64,000 nucleotides of DNA from Halorussus halophilus (lineage in GTDB: Archaea > Halobacteriota > Halobacteria > Halobacteriales > Haladaptataceae): assembly GCF_008831545.1 (NCBI RefSeq), contig NZ_CP044525.1, positions 62,001-126,000 of the forward strand, given 5' to 3'. The position numbers were made by a program, and so were the translations under genes. Numbering within the stretch: the stretch's first letter is position 1; each line of letters opens with the position of its first letter. This document shows, in pieces, positions 26,915-35,903 of this stretch. Below the pieces are notes generated by a model. That model was not told the DNA's origin. It saw only the letters and a list, made by a program, of their open reading frames with translations, and made no database searches.

Positions 26915-27958
26915 GTGTCCGACCCATTACTCGAGTTCGAGGACGTCTACATCCGCTACCGAACCGACGGGTTCAACGACGTCCACGCGGTCAACGCCGC
27001 CTCGTTTTCGATCGACGAACACGACTACTTCGGATTGGTCGGCGAGAGCGGGTGCGGCAAGAGCACAATCGCCGACGCAATCGTCGGGGGCCTCGACGAC
27101 AACGGCGAGGTCGTCTCGGGGACGATCCGGTACAAGGGCAAGGAGATTCAGGACTACTCCGAGGCAGAGTTCAACAAGAACATTCGCTGGAAGGAGATCT
27201 CAGTGATCCCCCAATCGTCGATGAACAGCCTCGACCCCGTGATGAAGCTGAGCGAGCAAGCCGTCGAGATGGCGAAGTACCACACCGACCTCTCGAACGC
27301 CGAGGCGCTCGACCGACTCCGGGAGCTGTTCGACGTCGTCGGGCTGTCAGAATCCCGAATCGACGACTACCCGCACCAGTTCTCGGGCGGGATGCAACAG
27401 CGGGCGATCATCGCGTTCGCGCTGTTCCTCCGGCCCAGCCTGATCATCGCGGACGAGCCGACGACGGCGCTCGACGTCATCATGCAGGACCAGATCATAG
27501 ACCACATCAACGGCCTGAAAGACGAGTGGGACGTCAGCATGCTGCTCATCACGCACGACATCTCACTAGTGTTCGAGAACTGTGACTCGATGGCGGTCAT
27601 GCACGGCGGCCAAATCGCCGAAGCGGGCACGGTCGAGGACGTGTTCGACCACCCGCGGCACCCGTACGCGATCCTCCTCCAGAACGCGTTCCCGGACGTG
27701 CGCTTTCCGGACCGCGAGCTGGCCGTGATAGACGGGCACCCGCCCCAACTTCACGACGAGGTGGACTTCTGCACGTTCGTCGATCGGTGTCCGTGGGCCG
27801 AGCCCGCCTGCCGCGAAGGTGCGCCTCCGGCGAACCCCGTGACCGGCGACGAGGACCACCTCGCGTGGTGCATCCGGGCCGACGAGATGTCGGAGCTGGC
27901 GGCCGAGTACCTCGACCGCTCGACCGAGTCGACGAGTATCTTGGAGGGAGAAGGATGA
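26915..27958 (+). CDS. dppD: Dipeptide-type ABC transporter ATPase DppD
   Basis: A 347-residue ATPase from GTG 26915. Walker A is GESGCGKST, the signature FSGGMQQR, Walker B LIIADEPTTALD, and the H-loop LLITHDISL. The C-terminal oligopeptide-transporter extension has the usual cysteines (CTFVDRCPWAEPACREG). It powers uptake with its partner at 27955, which it overlaps by ATGA. Confidence 0.93.
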   Translation: MSDPLLEFEDVYIRYRTDGFNDVHAVNAASFSIDEHDYFGLVGESGCGKSTIADAIVGGLDDNGEVVSGTIRYKGKEIQDYSEAEFNKNIRWKEISVIPQSSMNSLDPVMKLSEQAVEMAKYHTDLSNAEALDRLRELFDVVGLSESRIDDYPHQFSGGMQQRAIIAFALFLRPSLIIADEPTTALDVIMQDQIIDHINGLKDEWDVSMLLITHDISLVFENCDSMAVMHGGQIAEAGTVEDVFDHPRHPYAILLQNAFPDVRFPDRELAVIDGHPPQLHDEVDFCTFVDRCPWAEPACREGAPPANPVTGDEDHLAWCIRADEMSELAAEYLDRSTESTSILEGEG

Positions 27959-29034
27959 GCGCCGACGAACCGGTCTTCGAGCTACGGTCGCTGGAGAAGC
28001 ACTTCGACACGACCTCGGGGCTGACTGAGACGATCAAAAACCGGCTTGCCGGCAGGGAGCCACGACTGGTGCGGGCGGTCGACGACGTCGACCTGACGCT
28101 GGAGGAGAACCAAGTCCAGGGCGTGATCGGCGAGAGCGGTTGCGGGAAGACGACACTGTTGCGGACCCTTATCGGGCTCTACACTCCAACGGGCGGCGAG
28201 ATGCGATTCCACGGCCGACCGACGTCGGAGTTCACCAAGGAGGAGTGGAAGGAGTTCCGCCAGCAGGTCCAAATCGTCTTCCAGGACCCCTTCAACTCCC
28301 TCGATCCGAAGTTCAGTGTGCGCCGGACTCTGGCTGAGCCGCTACAGATTCACGGTATCGACTACGACCGCACCGACATCGAGGAGATGCTGGAGACCGT
28401 CGGCCTGACGCCGGCGAGCCAGTACATCCAACAGTTCCCGAACCAGCTCTCCGGTGGGGAGAAACAGCGTGTCGCCATCGCGCGGGCGTTGATCACCGAG
28501 CCCGACGTGATCCTGGCCGACGAACCGGCGTCGATGCTCGACGTGTCGACGCAGGCCGAGATTCTGAACCTTCTGAACGAACTCACCGACGAGTTCGGCG
28601 TTTCGATGGTGTACATCTCCCACGACCTGTCGACGGTGTCGTACATCTGCGACTGGATCAACGTAATGTACCTCGGACGGATCGTGGAGAAGGCGCCGAC
28701 CCGGGAGTTGCTCTCGAACCCCAAGCATCCCTACACGCAGTCGCTGATTCGCTCCATCCCGATACCGGACCCACATTACGAGCGCGAGCAGGCGACCATC
28801 GGGGGCGAGCCCGGGGACCCGATAGACATGCCCCAAGGGTGTCGGTTCAAGAACCGATGTCCCAAGCAGATGGGGATTTGCGACGAGACGCCCCTCGACG
28901 TCGCGCCCGACGGTGACGAGGACCGCACGGTCGCCTGCCATCTCTACTACGACCACGAGACGGAGGCCGAGTCCGAGATGAGAGAACGACCGAGCGACGA
29001 CTTTCGTCCGAGCAGTCCGGAGGACACGGTATGA
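27955..29034 (+). CDS. dppF: Dipeptide-type ABC transporter ATPase DppF
   Basis: A 359-residue ATPase starting at ATG 27955 inside the stop of dppD. Walker A GESGCGKTT, signature LSGGEKQRVAIARAL, Walker B VILADEPASMLD, H-loop ISHDLSTVSYI. The C-terminal cysteine-bearing extension is GCRFKNRCPKQMGICDE. An insert after strand one (GLTETIKNRLAGREPRL) is seen in some DppF relatives. A further 30 residues at the C-terminus are acidic. Confidence 0.92.
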   Translation: MSADEPVFELRSLEKHFDTTSGLTETIKNRLAGREPRLVRAVDDVDLTLEENQVQGVIGESGCGKTTLLRTLIGLYTPTGGEMRFHGRPTSEFTKEEWKEFRQQVQIVFQDPFNSLDPKFSVRRTLAEPLQIHGIDYDRTDIEEMLETVGLTPASQYIQQFPNQLSGGEKQRVAIARALITEPDVILADEPASMLDVSTQAEILNLLNELTDEFGVSMVYISHDLSTVSYICDWINVMYLGRIVEKAPTRELLSNPKHPYTQSLIRSIPIPDPHYEREQATIGGEPGDPIDMPQGCRFKNRCPKQMGICDETPLDVAPDGDEDRTVACHLYYDHETEAESEMRERPSDDFRPSSPEDTV

Positions 29035-29147
29035 ACAGAGACGCGTTACACGTTCACGACGACAGTGAGACGCACTGTGCGACGACAGACGGGTTGCCGC
29101 CCGCCGGTGGGGCGGCGGCGTCGAGGACCAGAGGTGAGTGCTCATGA
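29031..29147 (+). CDS. Possible 38-residue bridging ORF in the ABC operon
   Basis: ATG 29031 overlaps the dppF stop (ATGA), and this ORF's own TGA (29145-29147) overlaps the dppB ATG (ATGA). It would encode MNRDALHVHDDSETHCATTD and 18 more residues, partly Gly/Ala-rich. The double overlap suggests a way to keep ribosomes moving across the 110-base gap. A product has not been shown. Confidence 0.4.
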   Translation: MNRDALHVHDDSETHCATTDGLPPAGGAAASRTRGECS

Positions 29148-30145
29148 GCCGCCTGCGGTATTTCGCTCGGCGCACTCTGGTGACGGCGGTACTCATCTTC
29201 CTCGTCGCAACGGCATTGTTCCTGTTCTTCCGGTTCATGCCGGGCGACTACACCTCGCTACTGGTACAGCAGGGGATGGACCCCCAGCAGGTCGAGGCAT
29301 TGAAGCGTAAATGGGGCCTTGCCGCGCCGTTGCACGTCCAGTACTTCCGCTACATCCTCAACATCCTGACGGCGGACGTCGGTCAATCGTTCCGCTACGG
29401 GGAACCCGTCTGGGACCTGGTCTGGCCGCGGATCCTCAACTCGTTCGTACTGGTCGCGCCCGCCATCACGGCGACGTACATCATTGGGGGTATCTTCGGC
29501 GCGATTATAGGCTGGCGCCGTGGCGGATACCTCGAGAAAACCGGGATCATCGGTGTCTCAGTGTTCCACTCCATTCCGGACTTCTTCCTGGGCATCATCC
29601 TGATCGCGACGTTCTCCTCGTCACTGGGCATCTTCCCGACGTCAGGGATGCTCTCTGCGCCGACGATGATCATGATCGGGGACCAGCCGTACTGGCATCG
29701 GTTCTTGCTGCCGGAGTTCTGGATGCACTACGCGCTCCCCTTCGCGACGGTGACGCTGTACTTCATGCAGTACCCTGCGCTGATCATGCGCAACAGCGTC
29801 GTCGAAGTGAGCGACCAAGAGTTCCTCCACTACCACCGTCTGAAGGGGCTTCCGCAGTCGAAGCTACTGCGGAAGATCATCCGCCACGCGTCCCTCCCCG
29901 TCGTCACGCTCTACCCCATCTCGCTGGCGGCCTCCATCAGCGGACTCGTCCTGATCGAGATCGTGTTCAACTGGCCCGGAATCGGCTCGCTGCTGGTCAG
30001 TTCGGTCTTGGCGCGGGACTTCCCGGTTATCCAGTTCGTGTTCTTGGTCGCCGCTGTCTGGGTGATCCTCGGGAATTTCCTCGTGGACTTGCTCTACGGG
30101 GTGCTTGATCCGCGCGTCTCCGTCGGCGGCGACGAAGCCGAGTAG
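29144..30145 (+). CDS. dppB: Dipeptide-type ABC transporter permease DppB
   Basis: A 333-residue permease. It has the DppB start (RLRYFARRTLVTAVLIFLVA, FRFMPGDYTSLL), a large external loop with LHVQYFRYILNILTADVGQS, and the coupling EAA region LHYHRLKGLPQSKLLRKIIR. ATG 29144 is preferred to GTG 29138. The C-terminus (LVDLLYGVLDPRVSVGG) is the family's usual end. Confidence 0.93.
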   Translation: MSRLRYFARRTLVTAVLIFLVATALFLFFRFMPGDYTSLLVQQGMDPQQVEALKRKWGLAAPLHVQYFRYILNILTADVGQSFRYGEPVWDLVWPRILNSFVLVAPAITATYIIGGIFGAIIGWRRGGYLEKTGIIGVSVFHSIPDFFLGIILIATFSSSLGIFPTSGMLSAPTMIMIGDQPYWHRFLLPEFWMHYALPFATVTLYFMQYPALIMRNSVVEVSDQEFLHYHRLKGLPQSKLLRKIIRHASLPVVTLYPISLAASISGLVLIEIVFNWPGIGSLLVSSVLARDFPVIQFVFLVAAVWVILGNFLVDLLYGVLDPRVSVGGDEAE

Positions 30146-30439
30146 ACTCTGTGGGTCATCGGGTTCGGCGTCGATAGGGGGTCCCCGATTCGGCGTTTGG
30201 GATGGCACCGCGCGACGCTACAGTTCGACTGCGTCGGCATTGGGCGGGATAGTTCGAACGCTCGACCGTCTCCGGTAGGTGCGAACGGCGGAACTCCTGA
30301 CTATTTCGAAGCGGCCCCATAAACGTGGTATTATTTACATTAACTAAGGCTGTAGTTTCTCGAGAAGGAAGAAATTAAGCGCCGAGACGGTTTCAATGTC
30401 ACCGGTATTATTTTATCACCGGGTGTAGAGGTGTGTTCC

Positions 30440-32215
30440 ATGCCAACGAATGGCAAAGAGAACGGCATTGACAGGAGAAGGGTGCTGCAAGCAATAGGTG
30501 CAGCAACAGCCGCCGGGCTGGCCGGACGCGGCGGCGCGACACGACAGGAGACGACGACAGAGGGCGGTGGTGGTGGCCTAGGCGAGCGCGTGCCGACGCT
30601 GACCTTCCAGTACTGGTCTGACCAAGGTCCGCCGACGGTCCTGTTCGAGGAGACCATCTCGAACATCCAGTCGGTCGCCTCGGAACTCGGTATCCAGATC
30701 GAGACGCAGCCGATGACGACAGCCCAAGGGATCACCGCAGTCAGCGACGACGTGCGTGATTTCCACGTCGCGGTCAACAGCCACGGACCCGACCCCGGCA
30801 GGCTCGACCCCAACAACCTCCTGCAATCGTACAGCATCGACCGAGCAGGGTCAAACGGAGAGTACAACCCCTCGAACTACGCGAACACGCAGTTCTCGAA
30901 TCTGGCAGACCAGCAAGAATCCATCGGCGTCCCACAGGAACGCCGACAGGTCGTGGGCGAAGCGATGAGCATCTACTCGGAAGACCTGCCGTTCATCCCG
31001 ACGATAGAGCGGCCGACGACCGCCGCGATCAACACCGACATGGTTCAGTCCATCGAGGCCGGTGGCGCGGGACTATCCGCAGTCAACTGGTCCGCGCTGG
31101 TCGAAAGCGGCGCGCAGACCCAGTCGGGAACAGACACGATTCTGGGGAACCTTCCCGGTGAATTCCTCACGAGCAGCTTCTATCCGACCGTCGGCGACAC
31201 TGACTCGCTGGGACTGTACACCCAACTGACCCACTCGCCGTTGATGTTGTACAACTCCAACTACGAACGGGTGCCCGTGCTAGCCGAAGGGCTCGGACAG
31301 GTTTCCGACGACGGGACGGCAGTCACGTTCAACCTACGGGACGCGACCTTCCACAACGGTGACCCGGTGACGCCCCAAGACGTCAAGTGGACCTACGAGT
31401 TCTTGGCCGCCCAGTACCACGAGGGCAACTATCAGTGGACCGCGCTGCCCGAAGAGCTGACCGTCGAGGTCGTCGACGACAGCACGGTCAGGTTCGTCAC
31501 ACCGGAGCCGTCCCCGACACTGGTGACGGCCCAGTTGCCGACGTTCGGGGTGCTACCGCGCGATCCCTACGTCGAGGCCGGTATCGAGGAGAACCCGACC
31601 GACTTCGAGGACCCGATGATCGGCGCCGGCCCCTACCGGATAACGCAGTACAACAACCAGGAGAACATCGCACTCGAGCCCCACGACGGGAATCCTCAGT
31701 TCGAGGTCCAATCGCCGATGATCCTGCAGATCTACGACAGCGTCTCAGCGGTTCGGCGGGCGTTCGAGAACGGCGAACTCAGCATCGCGGTGACGCTGAC
31801 GCCCGACGCCGGCCGCCAGATCTCTAACAGAATGGGCGACACCACCCAGATTGTCAACGGTGCGGCGTTCCTCCCGTTCGGGATGATGCCCCAGATGTCG
31901 TACGCGCCCGGGATGTTCCGGGAGTTCCGTCAGGCACTATCGTACGCAGTCGACCGCCAGGGCCTCAACGATACCTACGCGTTCGGCGAGTCCGAGGAGG
32001 TCACCTACTGCACGTTCAACTCCCAGCAACACCCGTGGTACGACGAGCAGTATCTCACTCAGGTTGGCGGTGAAACGCGCAACGTAGAGGCCGCTCGTCA
32101 AGCCCTCTCCGAGGCCGGTTGGGGATGGGACGACCAGGGCAGGCTCCACTACCCGCCGGACGCCAACCTGGAGGCCTGGCCGGAAGGCGAGACGCCCAAC
32201 CCCGAGAACTTCTGA
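30440..32215 (+). CDS. ABC transporter substrate-binding protein, apparently circularly permuted
   Basis: A 591-residue exported SBP_bac_5-type protein. A Tat-like signal is seen (DRRRVLQAIGAATAAGLAG), but the usual lipobox Cys is Arg (LAGRGG). Residues about 53-205 resemble what is normally the C-terminal lobe (IQSVASELGIQIETQPM, VVGEAMSIYSEDLPFIPTIE). Residues about 255-591 then start with the normal N-terminal part (VLAEGLGQVSDDGTAVTFNL, FHNGDPVTPQDVKWTYEF) and end at RQALSEAGWGWDDQGRLHYP, where an ordinary protein would go on into the C-lobe. A TATA-like TTTTATC is near 30410. Substrate unknown. Confidence 0.85.
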   Translation: MPTNGKENGIDRRRVLQAIGAATAAGLAGRGGATRQETTTEGGGGGLGERVPTLTFQYWSDQGPPTVLFEETISNIQSVASELGIQIETQPMTTAQGITAVSDDVRDFHVAVNSHGPDPGRLDPNNLLQSYSIDRAGSNGEYNPSNYANTQFSNLADQQESIGVPQERRQVVGEAMSIYSEDLPFIPTIERPTTAAINTDMVQSIEAGGAGLSAVNWSALVESGAQTQSGTDTILGNLPGEFLTSSFYPTVGDTDSLGLYTQLTHSPLMLYNSNYERVPVLAEGLGQVSDDGTAVTFNLRDATFHNGDPVTPQDVKWTYEFLAAQYHEGNYQWTALPEELTVEVVDDSTVRFVTPEPSPTLVTAQLPTFGVLPRDPYVEAGIEENPTDFEDPMIGAGPYRITQYNNQENIALEPHDGNPQFEVQSPMILQIYDSVSAVRRAFENGELSIAVTLTPDAGRQISNRMGDTTQIVNGAAFLPFGMMPQMSYAPGMFREFRQALSYAVDRQGLNDTYAFGESEEVTYCTFNSQQHPWYDEQYLTQVGGETRNVEAARQALSEAGWGWDDQGRLHYPPDANLEAWPEGETPNPENF

Positions 32216-32314
32216 GGAACAGCACTTTTCTTTCTCCCTTTTCATCGCTACGGCGACGACTTGGCGCAGCGAAGTTCGGTCGAAGACGGCGACGTGGCGC
32301 CACCCCGACGTGGG

Positions 32315-33046
32315 TCAGTCGAACCGGACCTCGTTCCGGAGGGTGCCGACCCCGTCGACCTCAATCTCCACGCTGTCGCCCTCCTCCAGTCGGCCGATTC
32401 CCTCAGGGGTCCCCGTGGCGATAACGTCGTCGGGTTCGAGCGTCATCAGCTTCGTTATCTCCTCGATGAGTTCCGCTACCGGGAAGATCATCTTGTCGGT
32501 CGTAGCCTCCTGTTTGACCTCGCCGTTCACCCGTGACTGGACCGTCGGGTTTTCGGGCAGTTCGTCCGGCGTCGCCACCACCGGGCCGATCGGCGCGGCG
32601 TTGTCGAAGGCCTTCCCGCGAATCCAGTTCTGCTCTTTGCGCTGGTCCTCGCGGTTCGAGAGGTCGTTGACGCAGGTGTACCCCCGTATCACGCTCTCGG
32701 CGTCCGACGCGGAGACGTTCCGGCACTGCTCGCCGATGACCACGCCCAGTTCGGCCTCGTAGTCGATGCGCTCCTTTTCTGCCGGCAGGGAGATTGTGTC
32801 GCCGTGTGCCGCGAGCGTGTTCGGTCCCTTCAGGAACAGTAGCGGCCGGTCGGGGACCTCCGAATCGGTCTCTGCGGCGTGCTCGGCGTAGTTCCGCCCG
32901 ATGCAGACGATCTTTGACGGGTCGACCGGCGGGAGCATCCGGACATCGTCTCGGTCGTACGTCCGGCCACCGAAGGTGACGCCGTTGTCGGTCCACTCGC
33001 CGCGCCGTTCGCTTCCAGCCGGATCGAGAAATCTCACCCGCTTCAT
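32315..33046 (-). CDS. FAH-family hydrolase/isomerase 2
   Basis: A 243-residue paralogue of the FAH protein at 21836, alike along its whole length ([72 protein letters not shown]). The metal ligands are kept. It is convergent with the binding-protein gene. The two copies may act on successive or related acylpyruvates, or be a duplication within the island. Confidence 0.9.
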   Translation of the reverse strand: MKRVRFLDPAGSERRGEWTDNGVTFGGRTYDRDDVRMLPPVDPSKIVCIGRNYAEHAAETDSEVPDRPLLFLKGPNTLAAHGDTISLPAEKERIDYEAELGVVIGEQCRNVSASDAESVIRGYTCVNDLSNREDQRKEQNWIRGKAFDNAAPIGPVVATPDELPENPTVQSRVNGEVKQEATTDKMIFPVAELIEEITKLMTLEPDDVIATGTPEGIGRLEEGDSVEIEVDGVGTLRNEVRFD

Positions 33047-33323
33047 ACCTATTCACGACGTCGACCGGTTCCGCAAAGTATCTTATCTATAATTATGATT
33101 CAATAGTGCATTATACGAAGGGTTAATCTCTGATATTTCGTCCTGTCTCTCGCCACTTCTTTGGATGTCCATAATCCATCTGTTAGGAATCGACCCGTAA
33201 TGACGAACGAGTGTCAGGAATTCGTTTGACGTAACTACTGTCGTCCGCTCGCTTTCGACCAACGACCAGATGGTTCTAGACCCAGGTGCATAACCGATTC
33301 CGCGCGAGCCGACCTCCCCAGTG

Positions 33324-34772
33324 TCACTCCGGGTACGACTCGTCCCACGGGCGCTTGCGCTCAAAGGCGGCGCTCGCCGCGAGCACGTCGTCGTCCGCGA
33401 ACCGTCCACCGACGACCTGCATTCCTACTGGGAGGCCGTCGTCGGTGAATCCGGCCGGAATCGACGCCGCGGGATGACCGCTCATGTTGAACGGTTGGGT
33501 GAGAACCCAGCCTCGGAGCGGTTCGACCTCGGTTCCGTCTATCTCGGTCGGATGCTCGCCGTGGGGGAACGGTGGGACCGCGAGCGTCGCCGTCGCGAGG
33601 AGGTCGTACTCGGCGAATAGCTCGCGTAGTGCATCGTATATCTGCGTACGGACGACGTCTGCGAGCTTGTACTCCCGGGTGGTTACCGGGTCGGATTCGA
33701 GGATGGTCTCGACGGTGACCGGCCGGAGGCGGTCGCGGTCCGCGCCGCGGGGGTCCAGGTTGCGTTCGGTTTCGAGTGCGTCGAACAGTGCCTCCCAGCG
33801 CACCTTTGCGAACGTGTAGAACGCGTCGAGAACGTCAGCCTGTTCGAGGTCGAGAGCGGGATCGGCGCGTTCGACGACTGCACCGGCGCGTTCGAAGGCA
33901 TCGACGGCGTCGTCGAGGACGGCCCGAACTTGAGGGTCGAGCGGATAGATACCGAAGTCCGGGGTGTACGCGACCCGCAATCCGTCTATCGAGCGCTCGG
34001 TAGCGGCGACGAAGTCGGTCCCGTCGTCGGGGAGGGTGAAGGGATCGACCGGGTGTGGGCCCGACATCACATCGAGCATCAGTGCGGCATCCTCGACCGA
34101 ACGGGCCATGGGACCGAGGTGTGTGAACGGTGTGTGGTGGCCGAACGCGTCGGGGCGGCTTTCAATGGGGACGCGACCGAACGACGGCTTCAGACCGTAC
34201 ACGCCGCAGAACGAGGACGGCGTTCGAATGGAGCCCCCGGTGTCCGACCCCTGCGCCAGCGGGACGAGCCGGTCGCCGAGGGCCGCGCCGGCACCCCCGG
34301 ACGACCCACCGGCATTCCTGTCCGGGTCGAACGGGGTTCCAGTCGGCCCGAAGACCCTGTTGTCGGTCGTACACCCCAGACCGAACTCTGGCGTGTTCGT
34401 CTTGCCAATCACGATTGCATCCGCGTCGAGGAGGCGTTCGACGAACGGTGCGTTCGCGTCGGCGACGTGATCCTCCAGCAGTTTCGACCCGTGAGTCGTG
34501 ACCACCCCAGCAACGTCGTCGAGGTCCTTGATCGCGACCGGGACGCCGGCCAGCGGCCCGAGAGATTCGCCGTTCTCGACTGCCTCGTCCACCTCTCTGG
34601 CTGTTTCGCGCGCCAGTTCGTCGGTCACCGTCACAAAGGCGTTGGTTCGGTCGTTCCGTTCATCGATTCGCTTCAACAGTGCTTCGACTATCGCGGTGGC
34701 CGTGAGGTCGCCCTCACGGACTCGTCGCGCCACCCCCGCCGCCGTCAAGCCGTGTATCTCGGGATCAGCCAT
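33324..34772 (-). CDS. Amidase, amidase-signature family
   Basis: A 482-residue Ser-Ser-Lys hydrolase. Lys is in VPVAIKDLDDVAG, and the Gly/Ser region with the two serines is AQGSDTGGSIRTPSSF. KTNTPEFGLGCTTDN and VYGLKPSFGRVP are further family marks. It splits amides to acid and ammonia in the cytosol. I chose ATG 34772 (MADPEIHGLTAAG); a TTG at 34817 in frame adds 15 residues. It lies next to the aldolase on the same strand, likely co-transcribed. Confidence 0.9.
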   Translation of the reverse strand: MADPEIHGLTAAGVARRVREGDLTATAIVEALLKRIDERNDRTNAFVTVTDELARETAREVDEAVENGESLGPLAGVPVAIKDLDDVAGVVTTHGSKLLEDHVADANAPFVERLLDADAIVIGKTNTPEFGLGCTTDNRVFGPTGTPFDPDRNAGGSSGGAGAALGDRLVPLAQGSDTGGSIRTPSSFCGVYGLKPSFGRVPIESRPDAFGHHTPFTHLGPMARSVEDAALMLDVMSGPHPVDPFTLPDDGTDFVAATERSIDGLRVAYTPDFGIYPLDPQVRAVLDDAVDAFERAGAVVERADPALDLEQADVLDAFYTFAKVRWEALFDALETERNLDPRGADRDRLRPVTVETILESDPVTTREYKLADVVRTQIYDALRELFAEYDLLATATLAVPPFPHGEHPTEIDGTEVEPLRGWVLTQPFNMSGHPAASIPAGFTDDGLPVGMQVVGGRFADDDVLAASAAFERKRPWDESYPE

Positions 34773-34864
34773 GTCCCCGTACTCGTCGGCGACCTGCAAA
34801 AGCTTATCCTCGACCAAGCGACGTGCCGTGTCCGGCCGCCCGAGCGCTCGGTCCGTCCCGCCGA

Positions 34865-35653
34865 CTACTCGTTCGGTTCACCGGCCGTCGACCGGAGATG
34901 GTCTATCCGTTCACCGAGTACCGCACGGGCCGCCGAAATTTCGTCGCCGACGCGCAACAGCCGATACCCCTCCTTGAGCGCGGATTCGCCGGCCGCACGG
35001 TCGTTGGCTACACATCCGACCGGGACGTCGGCCGCGAGGCACGCGTCCCGAATCGTCGCGACGGCCTCCCGGACCTCCGGATGCTCCTTTTTGACGGGGT
35101 AACCCAGCGCGACCGAGAGGTCGGCGGGCCCGATGAAGGCGAACCCGAGTTCGGGCACTGACAGGAGTTCGTCGATGTCTTCAAGTGCGGCCTTCGTCTC
35201 GATCATCGTTCCGACGACGATGTCCTCGTCTGCTGGACGCGCTCGCGCGCCCCACGCGTTCGCACGGCCCGTTGTCGCACCGCGGCCACCGGGGTCCCCA
35301 TCGTACGTGAATCGAGTTTCCGAGACGACATTCCGGAGCTGGGTGGCCGTTTCGACGTGTGGCACGAGGATGGTCCGGACGCCCGCGGCGAGTACCTTCT
35401 TGACGATCGTCGGGTCGGGGTCGGGAAGGCGGACCAAGGGTTCGATGTCGGCCGCGTCGGCCGCACGGGTCAACTCGTCGACGACGGTGCTGTCTAGGGG
35501 ACTGCCGCCAAGTTGTTCGAAGTCGAGCCACGCGAAGTCGAACCCGAGCGCGCCGTACACCTCGATGACGGCGGGCGACATTGTCATCGCCTTCGCGCCG
35601 ATCACGGGTCTCCCCTCATTCCAGTTGCGGCGAATCGTGTTATTGGATGCCAT
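34865..35653 (-). CDS. HpcH/HpaI-type aldolase
   Basis: A 262-residue class II aldolase of the HpcH/HpaI fold, which splits 2-oxo-4-hydroxy acids to pyruvate and an aldehyde with a divalent metal. Visible parts are ALGFDFAWLDFEQLGGSP, LVRLPDPDPTIVKKVLAAGV, RTILVPHVETATQL, the metal Glu in GTMIETKAALEDID, and Asp in FIGPADLSVALGYP. The position after FE, usually His in relatives (EH), is Gln here. ATG 35653 is preferred to the longer frame start at 35743. Confidence 0.88.
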   Translation of the reverse strand: MASNNTIRRNWNEGRPVIGAKAMTMSPAVIEVYGALGFDFAWLDFEQLGGSPLDSTVVDELTRAADAADIEPLVRLPDPDPTIVKKVLAAGVRTILVPHVETATQLRNVVSETRFTYDGDPGGRGATTGRANAWGARARPADEDIVVGTMIETKAALEDIDELLSVPELGFAFIGPADLSVALGYPVKKEHPEVREAVATIRDACLAADVPVGCVANDRAAGESALKEGYRLLRVGDEISAARAVLGERIDHLRSTAGEPNE

Positions 35654-35903
35654 GGGAGGACTGAAACCGCCCATGGAGTTGAACATTTCGTGGGGAGTAC
35701 TGGTGGTCGAGCCAGTGCGTGAGAGTTCAGCGTGGGACGACAACCCGCCGATTCAGCATTTTCGAGGTGGAGCCTTCGGCCTCAAGGAGCGAACGTAGTG
35801 AGCGAGTAGGCCGGAGAGGAAACCGACATGGTACAACACAACCGCCACACTGCGACCACTCGACTCCCGCATGTTTAAGAACCGTCGAGTACACATCTGA
35901 AAC

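Noticed and set aside
33083-33409. Minus frame next to the amidase
   Set aside because: It is AT-rich, overlaps the amidase end, and has no recognised motif.
22688-35770. ATTCAGCATTTTCGAG present at both sides of the catabolic island
   Set aside because: A 16-base match is close to chance in 64 kb, and the surrounding bases do not align well.
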